A model generated the notes under the pieces. It did not search any database. It saw nothing but the letters and a program-made list of their open reading frames with translations, and was not told the DNA's origin. A stretch of DNA of 64,000 nt from Halobacillus sp. Marseille-Q1614 (GTDB lineage Bacteria > Bacillota > Bacilli > Bacillales > Halobacillaceae). Below, piece by piece: positions 52,779 through 60,598 of this stretch (positions within the stretch are counted from its first letter, which is position 1; the number at the start of each line of letters is the position of its first letter). The DNA lies in NCBI RefSeq assembly GCF_902809865.1, contig NZ_CADDWH010000001.1, positions 1 to 64,000 of the forward strand, in the 5' to 3' direction. The translations under genes were made by a program, and so were the position numbers.

Positions 52779-53370
52779 GGATATCATTTATGGCGGTTAT
52801 AAGAAAAAGAAGGGGATCGTCAGCTTTGATGAGATGAAGGTGATCGCAAGCAAGGTAGAGAAGCGGCACCCTTCCGTCCTCATGGTGACTTCCATCCCTG
52901 CAGGAAAATCGGTAGCCATGATAGCCGCAGAAATGGCGGCTGCCCTTGCGCTTCAGGGGAAAAAAGTCCTTCTTGTGGAAGGGGATAGGAAGAAACCATC
53001 GCTCCATGAATGGTTCTATATGGAGCGGCCTGCTGACATGAATCAGGAGCCGTTAACCACCGTCCTTCCGACCTTTTTGCCGGGCTTGGATATCCTTTTG
53101 GCCAACGGTTCTAACAAAAAGCCAATTGATATCTGGCTGTCCCCTTCCTTTAAGCAGCATGTGGCTTCCTGGCAGGAGACCTATGATCGTGTTATTTTTT
53201 CGGCTCCTTCTTTATCTTCAGGAGTGGAAACGGAGCTGCTTGCTGAAGGGTGCCAGGAAGCGGTGCTTGTCATCCAGCGGAAAAAGGATAAGTTTGAAGA
53301 AATAAGAAAAGCCCAGGCCAAACTTGAAAGGGCAGGGTGTCAAGTCATCGGGGCCGTTTATCAAAAGTGA
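52762..53370 (+). CDS. BY-kinase-like protein with altered Walker motifs
   Basis: A 202-residue relative of CapB/YwqD tyrosine kinases, by position after the Wzz-type gene and by pattern. All three nucleotide motifs differ from the kinases I know: Walker A reads TSIPAGKSVAM (shortened from the usual GEGKS form), the A' motif reads LLVEGDRKKPSLH instead of DxDxR, and the Walker B strand ends RVIFSAPS rather than IIDTPP. There is no C-terminal tyrosine cluster, only one tyrosine near the end. It may be a non-catalytic partner of the chain-length protein. GTG start with AAGGAGG upstream. Confidence 0.75.
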   Translation: MLSPIEDIIYGGYKKKKGIVSFDEMKVIASKVEKRHPSVLMVTSIPAGKSVAMIAAEMAAALALQGKKVLLVEGDRKKPSLHEWFYMERPADMNQEPLTTVLPTFLPGLDILLANGSNKKPIDIWLSPSFKQHVASWQETYDRVIFSAPSLSSGVETELLAEGCQEAVLVIQRKKDKFEEIRKAQAKLERAGCQVIGAVYQK

Positions 53371-53403
53371 TCGATGAACCTAAAGGAAAAGGGGCAGATC
53401 TTC

Positions 53404-54870
53404 ATGAAGAAGAATAGAAATTCCGTGGGGAAGAATATTTTTCATTTATTCTACAGCACCGCATTTGCCAGCATCCTAAATGCGGCCTCATTGATTGTTC
53501 TCGCCTCTTTTATAAGTACAGATGACTACGGCAGATTCAGTGTAGTCCTTGCCTTTGCTATGATTATGGCTTATTTGACCGAAGCCGGCTTAAACCAGAT
53601 CGTGCTTCGGGAAGGGGCGAAGAAAGAAGCTCCTATATCCTTAATTATGGCATCTTATATAAAACTCCGCCTCGTATTGACGCTGGGGGCGCTGGTGATT
53701 GGATTCCTTCTTATTCATTGGATTTACGCCGGTGACATGGAATTGATCACCCTTTCCTATTGCCTGATCCTTCCGCTCGTTACCGGGGTATCCATGCAGA
53801 GCATCAGCATTACTTATTTTCAGATGCAGGAGAAAATGCAATATTGCGGATTCATACGAATCGTCTCTGCAGGGCTGCTGATCACCGTTATTTTAGTTGG
53901 GAAAGGGTTTAACATAGCTCCCATGATCGTATTTTTCTTATATGGATCGGCTTATTTTGCGTCCGGATGTTTTGGCCTATACTTAACCGTTAAAACCTTG
54001 TCCCTTTCCATGGGATCGCCTTTTTATAAAGGACTCCGTAAGCACTGGGGGCCTTTTATGGTGACCGGATTATTATTTATCTTCCTGCCGCAGATCGGTC
54101 CGATTGTGTTAGAGCAGACACTGACATGGAAGGAAGTCGGTTATTTCGCCGTAGCCTACAGGATTCCTCAGGCTTTGCAGCAGCTGCCCTTTATCATCGC
54201 CGGCGCCTTTTATCCTGTTTTATTCCGTCTATTCCAGGCGGGAGACCATCAGCAGCATGTAAGGATGAGTATCTCCCAGGTGAAATTGATGGCACTTGCC
54301 GGCATGCTGGCTGCCATCCCTTTTTATCATCTTTCTGATTTTGTTATCGCGGTTTTATTTGGGGAGAGGTGGATGGAAGCAGCCTTTTTACTGAAGGTAT
54401 TGTCCTTGGTCATGGTTTTTCAGGGAGTGAGCATTGCCCTGGGGGATGGATTAACGACGAAGGCGCTCCAGTCGCGGAGAATGATCATTCAGGCCATTGC
54501 TGTGGCATCTGGAGTGCTTTTTTATACCATCTTCAGTGAATATTACAGCTTAACAGGAGCAGTGACAGCAGGAGTTCTCATTGAAGTGGTCCTATTACTC
54601 GGGTTCTTGTTCTGTCATCCAGACCGGGCCGTTCTCGTAAGAAGAGGCGTCCTCCCCTACCTGGTTTACTTTTTTATCAGTCTTTTGGCCATAGAACTGT
54701 TCTTATCCTCCCTTCCGTTTCTTGCCGGCAGTGTCCATTTTCTCCTGGTTCTTTCCCTTGCCGGGCTTGATAAGGAATGGAGGGAAAAAAGCCTCGGGAT
54801 TTGGAAAAAGTCTGTCCTGTATAAACGGAAGTCGAAAATAAGAAAGGAGGCACACGATGGGGCATCCTGA
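53404..54870 (+). CDS. polysaccharide flippase (Wzx-like)
   Basis: A 488-residue membrane protein with about 12-14 helices of the MOP/Wzx family: FYSTAFASILNAASLIVLAS, DDYGRFSVVLAFAMI, TEAGLNQIVLREGAKKEAP and later VGYFAVAYRIPQALQQLPF are typical of lipid-linked oligosaccharide exporters. I favour the ATG at 53404 (AAAGGGG upstream, spacing long); ATG at 53374 would add 10 residues. Its C-terminal end overlaps the polymerase gene. Confidence 0.88.
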   Translation: MKKNRNSVGKNIFHLFYSTAFASILNAASLIVLASFISTDDYGRFSVVLAFAMIMAYLTEAGLNQIVLREGAKKEAPISLIMASYIKLRLVLTLGALVIGFLLIHWIYAGDMELITLSYCLILPLVTGVSMQSISITYFQMQEKMQYCGFIRIVSAGLLITVILVGKGFNIAPMIVFFLYGSAYFASGCFGLYLTVKTLSLSMGSPFYKGLRKHWGPFMVTGLLFIFLPQIGPIVLEQTLTWKEVGYFAVAYRIPQALQQLPFIIAGAFYPVLFRLFQAGDHQQHVRMSISQVKLMALAGMLAAIPFYHLSDFVIAVLFGERWMEAAFLLKVLSLVMVFQGVSIALGDGLTTKALQSRRMIIQAIAVASGVLFYTIFSEYYSLTGAVTAGVLIEVVLLLGFLFCHPDRAVLVRRGVLPYLVYFFISLLAIELFLSSLPFLAGSVHFLLVLSLAGLDKEWREKSLGIWKKSVLYKRKSKIRKEAHDGAS

Positions 54871-56089
54871 TGCATCTGCCGTACCGCGCAGCAGCCTGAT
54901 CCTGTTTCTCTTGCTGTTTTCCGTTATGCTTGGCAAATATCATATTTATATCGGCTTTGCGTTCAAACCATATATGATGTATCTCGGCATCCTTGTTGTG
55001 GTACTGGCGGCTTCCTTCCGATTTCAAAAGCTGCAGGGCTTTGAAGTGATGCTTCTCTTTTTCTATCTGGTGTATGTGTTTTCCGGGGCTTTTTCCCTGT
55101 ATGCTTCCTCCAGTTTGAGAGTGATGCTTGGCATTTTTCTCTATGTAACCTTCTATATCATCATGAAGGGGATCCTCCAGATGTTCCAGAAGAGCGAACT
55201 GGAAAACGGGCTGGCCAATGCAGGCCTTCTCTTTAATGTAGGAAGTCTTTTCCTTTATGTATGGGGGATTAAAAGCAATGGATTTTCCTTGCTGGGAGAC
55301 GGGGTGATCCGATATGGCGTTTGGTTTGACCGTGATTACCCCAGATTGATCGGCTTGATCGAAGATCCGAACTATTTTGTCTTTTATAATACGATTTTTT
55401 TTACGTTCTATCTATGTAACCGTGACTCAAGGAAAAATAAAATCGGTCTCTTGTTGTGTCTCATTACGAGTGTACTCACGTTCTCCAGGGGCGGATTATT
55501 GATTCTTATGGTCATTTTTATGGTTTACTTTTTCCTTAACAAACCTGCTAACCAATGGAGGTTATTTTTATCCACCTCTTTCTTCCTGGGTCTCATCGTG
55601 ATGGTCGGACAAGCGATGAGTTTTCGTGTGATGGATATCCTGCAGAACAGGTTTGAGGACTTTTCCAATGATGGAGGCAGCGGAAGGTTTGAGCTGTGGG
55701 GAAGAGCGTGGGAATTCTTCTTATCCAATCCCTTATTTGGAATTGGGGCAAGCAACTTCGCCGATTACAACGCCTTTCATTATGGGGATGATCTTGTGGT
55801 TCATAATACGTTCCTTGAGGTATTGACCGAATCGGGGATCATCGGACTGTTTGTCTATGGATTGTTTGTGTTTACCGTGCTTTATCAAATCTTCCAGGCG
55901 AAGTTCCACCAGAAGCATCCATTTCTGTTTTTAACTTTTCTTGGATGTATGTTTCAGATGATGTTCTTATCCTTGATTGTGAATGACATGTTCTTATTAT
56001 TTCTAGCCGTCCTGTCTACTTATTTTTCCTATGAGAGAGAAACAGGCAAGGACAAGGAAAACCCACTCATTGTAAAGGAGGCAGGATAG
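54857..56089 (+). CDS. O-antigen polymerase/ligase-like protein (Wzy type)
   Basis: A 410-residue membrane protein with about ten helices. A large extracytoplasmic loop contains GSGRFELWGRAWEFFLSNPLFGIGASNFADYN and VHNTFLEVLTESGIIGL in the form of the Wzy_C/WaaL domain. It would join repeat units at the outer membrane face. GGAGG precedes the ATG, inside the flippase end. Together with the flippase and chain-length gene it defines a Wzx/Wzy-dependent pathway for this cluster. Confidence 0.85.
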   Translation: MGHPDASAVPRSSLILFLLLFSVMLGKYHIYIGFAFKPYMMYLGILVVVLAASFRFQKLQGFEVMLLFFYLVYVFSGAFSLYASSSLRVMLGIFLYVTFYIIMKGILQMFQKSELENGLANAGLLFNVGSLFLYVWGIKSNGFSLLGDGVIRYGVWFDRDYPRLIGLIEDPNYFVFYNTIFFTFYLCNRDSRKNKIGLLLCLITSVLTFSRGGLLILMVIFMVYFFLNKPANQWRLFLSTSFFLGLIVMVGQAMSFRVMDILQNRFEDFSNDGGSGRFELWGRAWEFFLSNPLFGIGASNFADYNAFHYGDDLVVHNTFLEVLTESGIIGLFVYGLFVFTVLYQIFQAKFHQKHPFLFLTFLGCMFQMMFLSLIVNDMFLLFLAVLSTYFSYERETGKDKENPLIVKEAG

Positions 56090-56091
56090 AG

Positions 56092-57132
56092 ATGAATGTT
56101 TTGATGCTGACGGATAAATTGACCATGGGGGGAGCTGAAAATTATTTCATCAAACTCGAAAACAAAATGACCGGCACCGGCTTTCATCTTTATACAGCTG
56201 CTGGCGGAGGAGAGCTTACAGATCACATCGTCAACAAGCGTCATTATATGAAATTATCCAGGAAGAATCACCTTCTCAATTTGTGGCTCCTCACCCGGTA
56301 TATAAATAAGCGGGACATTGATGTCATTCATGCAAACAGCCTGCGAATGGCCTTTTATGCCGGCTGCTTAAGGAAGCTTGCCTGGAAACGGAAGATGAAA
56401 ATCGTCTATACGAAGCATAATGTCACGGCTCTTGAAAAATTCCCAAGATTATTTTCATTATGGATGAATCGTGAGGTCACAGGGATCATTACGGTAAGTG
56501 AGTACGAGAGAAGAGTGCTTTTACAATATGGCGTTAAGAAAGAGAAAGTAACCACTGTGTACAATGGAGTTGATGTAGAAAAGTTTCCTTTCACCGAAAA
56601 GCCTCTGCCTGAGGTATTTAAGGTTGGTATCCTGGCACGTTTATCTCCAGAAAAAAATCACAGCTTGTTTTTAGATATCGCCGCCTCCATGAAGGCGGAA
56701 AAAGATTTACATTTTTATATCGCCGGAGAAGGACCCGAACGTGAGAATATCCAGTCCAAGATCCAAACGTTAGAGCTCAGCGAACGGGTAACCTTACTTG
56801 GGGAAGTCCAAGAACCCGACAAGTTTCTCCAATCGATGGATGCCCTCCTGCTTACCTCTGAGAGGGAAGTGTTTCCGATGGTCATCCTTGAGGCTATGGC
56901 GACAGGCACTCCTGTCGTAACGATAAACAGGGGAGGAATATCCGAAGCCATCACTGACGGCGAGACGGGAATGCTGGTCGATGATCATTGCTTCAAAGCT
57001 TTTCAGGAAAAAATACTCTCTTTGAAATCTGACGGGGAATTAAGGAAGAGAATCATTGATGCTGCCCGTCAGAAAGTTGAAAGGGATTTTACTTCCCATC
57101 ATATGGTTACGCATACCTTCAGCCATTATTGA
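56092..57132 (+). CDS. glycosyltransferase family 4
   Basis: A 346-residue GT4 enzyme. The N-terminal LTMGGAENYFIKLE and DVIHANSLRMAFYAG, then YNGVDVEKFPF, LARLSPEKNHSLFLD and EVFPMVILEAMATGTPVVT (EX7E motif), mark the family. It would add one of the sugars of the repeat unit. It begins 2 bases after the polymerase stop and is the last gene of the cluster that is clearly part of the operon. Confidence 0.87.
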   Translation: MNVLMLTDKLTMGGAENYFIKLENKMTGTGFHLYTAAGGGELTDHIVNKRHYMKLSRKNHLLNLWLLTRYINKRDIDVIHANSLRMAFYAGCLRKLAWKRKMKIVYTKHNVTALEKFPRLFSLWMNREVTGIITVSEYERRVLLQYGVKKEKVTTVYNGVDVEKFPFTEKPLPEVFKVGILARLSPEKNHSLFLDIAASMKAEKDLHFYIAGEGPERENIQSKIQTLELSERVTLLGEVQEPDKFLQSMDALLLTSEREVFPMVILEAMATGTPVVTINRGGISEAITDGETGMLVDDHCFKAFQEKILSLKSDGELRKRIIDAARQKVERDFTSHHMVTHTFSHY

Positions 57133-57207
57133 GTTGAGGGTTTCTATACAAAATTGTTTTCATACTTTAGAGGGGAAGGGGGGAAAACTAAGCAAGAGGT
57201 GATAAAG

Positions 57208-57417
57208 ATGGCAAAAGAGCCGAAAAAGAAATTTAAAATTCCTACAGAAGCTGATACTACAGGACAAGTAGGTATGCAGAATACCGTGAAGTCCGGCAAG
57301 CCGTTGGATGCGGAAGACCAGCTTTCCGGCGATTCTGTTGATGAGCTGAATCAATTAGAGGCCTTCAATGAAGATCAAGCAATAAAGGAAATCGGCCAGG
57401 TGTACAATAATTCGTAA
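57208..57417 (+). CDS. small hypothetical protein, 69 residues
   Basis: A 69-residue very hydrophilic protein from the ATG at 57208, after AGAGGTG. It has a lysine-rich start (KEPKKKFKIP) and an acidic middle (DAEDQLSGDSVDELNQLE). The composition suggests a largely disordered or spore/stress-type small protein, but no family is recognised. The longer frame from 57154 lacks a site. Confidence 0.5.
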   Translation: MAKEPKKKFKIPTEADTTGQVGMQNTVKSGKPLDAEDQLSGDSVDELNQLEAFNEDQAIKEIGQVYNNS

Positions 57418-57500
57418 CCTGACTTTGATGGTTCTTACGACATGAGGTTCTCTAAATAAGGCGGACGTTTGTCTTTTTATTCTTTTCAATTACGATCTAG

Positions 57501-57580
57501 AAAAAAGAGGCCGGGACAAAACTGAGGAAAGCATAAAATCATCCGAACGATTCTATTGAAATCAGTTCGGATGATTTGTG
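57501..57580. repeat. AAGAGGCCGGGACAAAA-type intergenic element with hairpin
   Basis: It begins AAAAAAGAGGCCGGGACAAA, a start I recall from repeated intergenic elements in Gram-positives, and contains the hairpin AAATCATCCGAAC/GTTCGGATGATTT (57537-57577). It may act as a terminator between 57417 and the converging gene. Confidence 0.55.
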
Positions 57581-57698
57581 TTCAAGAAAGGATTTTCACC
57601 ATCGCTCCGTCAAAATACTTCGCTTCCCAGTAGCTCTTTTCTATATTTTTGAAAAAAAGTTTGGACGTCTGTATTAAGAGGTTTCTCTCCAGGCTTAT

Positions 57699-58277
57699 TT
57701 ATTCAGAAGCCCGCCCCTTATTTTGGAATACCTCATAGAAAGTGGCATACCTTCCAAAAGTATTGATATAACTTACATGAAGGTTACGAAACTGCCTGTT
57801 AATCGTACTTCTTGATTCGGAGTGACTAAATTTTAGGTCCACAATGGATTCTTCAAGACCTAGCAGCCCTTCAACGGTAATCATTAAATACTCTCGTTCT
57901 TCTCTTGTATAGTCCTCTTCAACCAAAAGGCTTAGTAAGTTCTGACGTGCTTCTTTTACTTCAATTAAGAAGGATTCGATCTGCGGATTTCCCATTTTTG
58001 CCTTGTCTTTATGTATGAGCCAGTCTTGTTCAAACAATGGGACAATATATTGGTTCATATTATTCGTCCGATTGTCATCTGTGGTGGAAGGGTTATAGGT
58101 ATTCTTAAAAGTATTTAAATCCTGGGCATACCCCTCCGCGACAACAGGATCCGGTTTATAAATATAGCTTTTATAAATACTAAAAGGGGAATAAGGGAAA
58201 AACCACGACATCCCTAACATAAACAAAACAATGGCTCCTATCGAAATGAATAAAAATCTCTTAGATACTTTCTTCAA
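57699..58277 (-). CDS. membrane-anchored hypothetical protein
   Basis: Predicted 192 residues from TTG at 58277, with GGAGAG upstream; ATG at 58307 lacks one. An N-terminal membrane segment (about 8-28, FLFISIGAIVLFMLGMSWFF) is followed by an extracytoplasmic helical domain with VVAEGYAQDLNTFKNTYNP, FLIEVKEARQNLLSLL and NRQFRNLHVSYINTFGRY. I do not recognise it. It stands alone between the repeat element and the ZIP gene. Confidence 0.6.
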   Translation of the reverse strand: MKKVSKRFLFISIGAIVLFMLGMSWFFPYSPFSIYKSYIYKPDPVVAEGYAQDLNTFKNTYNPSTTDDNRTNNMNQYIVPLFEQDWLIHKDKAKMGNPQIESFLIEVKEARQNLLSLLVEEDYTREEREYLMITVEGLLGLEESIVDLKFSHSESRSTINRQFRNLHVSYINTFGRYATFYEVFQNKGRASE

Positions 58278-58378
58278 TTCAAACTCTCCTATATGTAAAG
58301 TGGTCATAAAGTATTAATTTTAGTCTAACATAAATTTTTCCATTCTTTTACCTTCGTTTGAAGGAAGGGGTTCTTTGC

Positions 58379-59110
58379 TTAACGAAACCATTCGACAAGC
58401 CCAATCATGCTTAAGAGTCCTATAAGAAAAGAAAAAGTGGCCGATCGTTCATACCCATGACCATGAGTTTCAGGAATCAGCTCTTTATAAACAATAAACA
58501 GCATCGCTCCTGCGGCAAAAGCCAGTCCATAGGGAACGAGAAACAACGCTGCATGTATTAATTGAAACCCGAGCAGGCTTGATAGTAATTCAATCATTCC
58601 TGTAAAGGTCGCTAATAACACAGCGAAGAATTTGTTCACTTTTTGGTTAACCAGAAATAAAGCGACAAGAAATCCTTCCGGTGCATTTTGCAGCCCCATG
58701 GATAAAGCCACAACTAAACCAAGATTTTCTACTTCACTCGCAAGACTTGCTCCCACGGATAATCCTTCGGGAATGTTGTGCAGGGTCATCGCGATCACCA
58801 TCATTAACGATTGGCGGGGCAGCATATTTCCCGTCCGTTTATGATCAATATCCTCATGGGGTATGAAATATTCCAGTACATTGAGAAGGAGAGCTCCTAA
58901 TAAAACTCCACAGGTTAATACATATAAATTCGTTAATTTTAAAGACGTAGGGATCAATCCATAGGTAGAGGCCGAAACCATGATGCCTGCTGTAAAAGCA
59001 AGAATCATATCCATCTGCCTGTGAGAAATACGACGAATGAGCAGAACCGGGAAAGCTCCAACCCCTGTGGCCAGGGCACATAACACCATAGTCAGAATCT
59101 CGATTTCCAT
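58379..59110 (-). CDS. ZIP-family metal transporter
   Basis: A 243-residue membrane protein of the ZIP family with eight predicted helices. The metal pathway motif in helix IV reads AMTLHNIPEGLSVG and that in helix V reads MGLQNAPEGFLVAL, each with the conserved His/Asn-x2-Pro-Glu-Gly. The fit is to the GufA-like bacterial branch that imports zinc or related divalent metals. The ATG at 59110 follows GGGGGAAG; the longer frame begins in the LacI control region. Confidence 0.88.
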   Translation of the reverse strand: MEIEILTMVLCALATGVGAFPVLLIRRISHRQMDMILAFTAGIMVSASTYGLIPTSLKLTNLYVLTCGVLLGALLLNVLEYFIPHEDIDHKRTGNMLPRQSLMMVIAMTLHNIPEGLSVGASLASEVENLGLVVALSMGLQNAPEGFLVALFLVNQKVNKFFAVLLATFTGMIELLSSLLGFQLIHAALFLVPYGLAFAAGAMLFIVYKELIPETHGHGYERSATFSFLIGLLSMIGLVEWFR

Positions 59111-59289
59111 AAACAGCTTCCCCCTGTTCGTTCTTGGTTTTTTACAATGTATGTCCAAACTTTCGGTAAAAGAAGTGCATGTCCTAACCACGAGAGTATT
59201 ACATGGAACGGTCCCGCTTTTTTTGGTTACGTCAGTCGCTCCTCGGAAAATAATTGCAAATGGAGCCTCTCTTATTTAGAATATAAATA

Positions 59290-59303
59290 TGAAACTGATT
59301 TCA
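59290..59303 (+). promoter_or_regulatory. LacI-type operator before its own gene
   Basis: TGAAACTGATTTCA lies 26 bases before the regulator start and matches, with two changes, the TGAAACCGATATCA sites in front of the transport operon. It suggests autoregulation. Confidence 0.6.
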
Positions 59304-59328
59304 TATATAAATGGTGGAGTGATGTAAC

Positions 59329-60321
59329 GTGCCGACGATTTCAGATGTTGCCAAGCTGTCCGGGCTGTCTAAAGCCACAGTTTCGCGGGTAATTAACAAT
59401 CATCCTTATATTGCTAAAGAGAAAAGAGAACGTGTGGAGAAGGCGATGAAAGAGCTTGGCTATGTGCCGAATCCTTCAGCAAGAAGGCTGCGGGGATCAC
59501 TGACGAGCACGATTGGCGTGATTGTCCCGAGAATCGTCAATCCCTTTTTCTCTTATTTGGTCAATGCTATTGAACAGGCAGCTTTTAAAAATAATTATCA
59601 GGTGCTTATTTTTCAAAGCAATGAAAACAAAGATAAAGAAATCTACTTTTTAAATCTGTTAAAGAACCGGCAGGTCGATGGGATCGTTATGACGTCCATC
59701 GAAAATGACTGGGATGTGATTGAACCCTATACACAGTACGGTCCGATCGTGCTGTGTAATGAATATCTCAATAAATCAAATGTTCCTATGGTCAGGCTGG
59801 ATCAGGTGAAGGGAGCCTATATAGGGACCAAGCATTTGATTGATAAGGGGCATACGAAGATTGCCTATTGTACGGGCGGTCTGTTTGCGGAGGACGGAAA
59901 GGATAAAGATCGTAATAAGGGTTACCAGCAGGCATTAGAAGAAGCGGGGCTTACGCTTAATCCAAATTGGATTTTTATTAATAAGCATACAACCGAAGAT
60001 GGCAAAAAAGTGATGAAGCAAATGATGGCGATGAATGACAAGCCTACTGCTATTTTCACAGGCAGTGACGAGATCGCTGCAGGTGTCATCATCGAGGCGA
60101 AGGAGCATGGTCTTAAGGTGCCGGAAGATATCGCTGTGATTGGATTTGATGATCAGCCGGCCGCTGAAATGATGGAGCCTAAGCTGACAACGATCCGTCA
60201 GCCGATTAATGACCTTGGTGAGAAGTCCGTCGAGCAGTTAATCTCGCTGATGAACCATAAGGAAGCAGCTGTTGAGAATGTTGAATTACCCGTGGAATTG
60301 CTGGTAAGAGATTCAACCTGA
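59329..60321 (+). CDS. LacI-family transcriptional repressor
   Basis: A 330-residue LacI/GalR regulator. The N-terminal DNA-binding domain is typical (PTISDVAKLSGLSKATVSRV and a hinge RRLRGSLTSTIGV), followed by a periplasmic-binding-like effector domain with VIVPRIVNPFFSYLV, IFTGSDEIAAG and DIAVIGFDDQPAAEMMEP. GTG start with GGTGGAG upstream. It almost certainly represses the ABC transporter/glucosidase operon downstream through the repeated operators; a maltose or isomaltose-type sugar would be the inducer. Confidence 0.9.
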   Translation: MPTISDVAKLSGLSKATVSRVINNHPYIAKEKRERVEKAMKELGYVPNPSARRLRGSLTSTIGVIVPRIVNPFFSYLVNAIEQAAFKNNYQVLIFQSNENKDKEIYFLNLLKNRQVDGIVMTSIENDWDVIEPYTQYGPIVLCNEYLNKSNVPMVRLDQVKGAYIGTKHLIDKGHTKIAYCTGGLFAEDGKDKDRNKGYQQALEEAGLTLNPNWIFINKHTTEDGKKVMKQMMAMNDKPTAIFTGSDEIAAGVIIEAKEHGLKVPEDIAVIGFDDQPAAEMMEPKLTTIRQPINDLGEKSVEQLISLMNHKEAAVENVELPVELLVRDST

Positions 60322-60355
60322 AGTCATCAAATAATCAGAAAAATAAAAAATACTG

Positions 60356-60384
60356 TTGAAACCGATATCACATTGACGTATAAT
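60356..60384 (+). promoter_or_regulatory. promoter of sugar ABC operon with operator 1
   Basis: -35 TTGAAA (60356-60361) and -10 TATAAT (60379-60384) are 17 bases apart. The operator TGAAACCGATATCA (60357-60370) overlaps the -35 and spacer, so repressor binding would block RNA polymerase. Confidence 0.8.
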
Positions 60385-60406
60385 ACAAAGTAATTCATAG
60401 AGAGTG

Positions 60407-60422
60407 TGATATCGGGAAATCA
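60407..60422 (-). promoter_or_regulatory. operator 2, variant, opposite orientation
   Basis: TGATATCGGGAAATCA, the complement of a variant of TGAAACCGATATCA with two inserted bases, lies just after the promoter. A weaker site. Confidence 0.45.
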
Positions 60423-60444
60423 ACTATATTTTTTTATGAAAATG

Positions 60445-60458
60445 TGAAACCGATATCA
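60445..60458 (+). promoter_or_regulatory. operator 3
   Basis: Exact copy of TGAAACCGATATCA, 88 bases after operator 1; a possible partner for DNA looping. Confidence 0.65.
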
Positions 60459-60559
60459 TCTATTGTTTAACGTTCAGTCGCTTTCGTTCATAGGTTGTTG
60501 GAAAATGTGAATTTGATAGGCAGGGGATTTATGGAGATTCTTTATTTTTTAAGGTTTTG

Positions 60560-60573
60560 TGAAACCGATATCA
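60560..60573 (+). promoter_or_regulatory. operator 4
   Basis: Exact copy of TGAAACCGATATCA, 26 bases before the binding-protein start. It lies inside the leader transcript and could act as a roadblock. Confidence 0.65.
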
Positions 60574-60598
60574 TAAAATTAAAGGAGTGGTACGAGGT

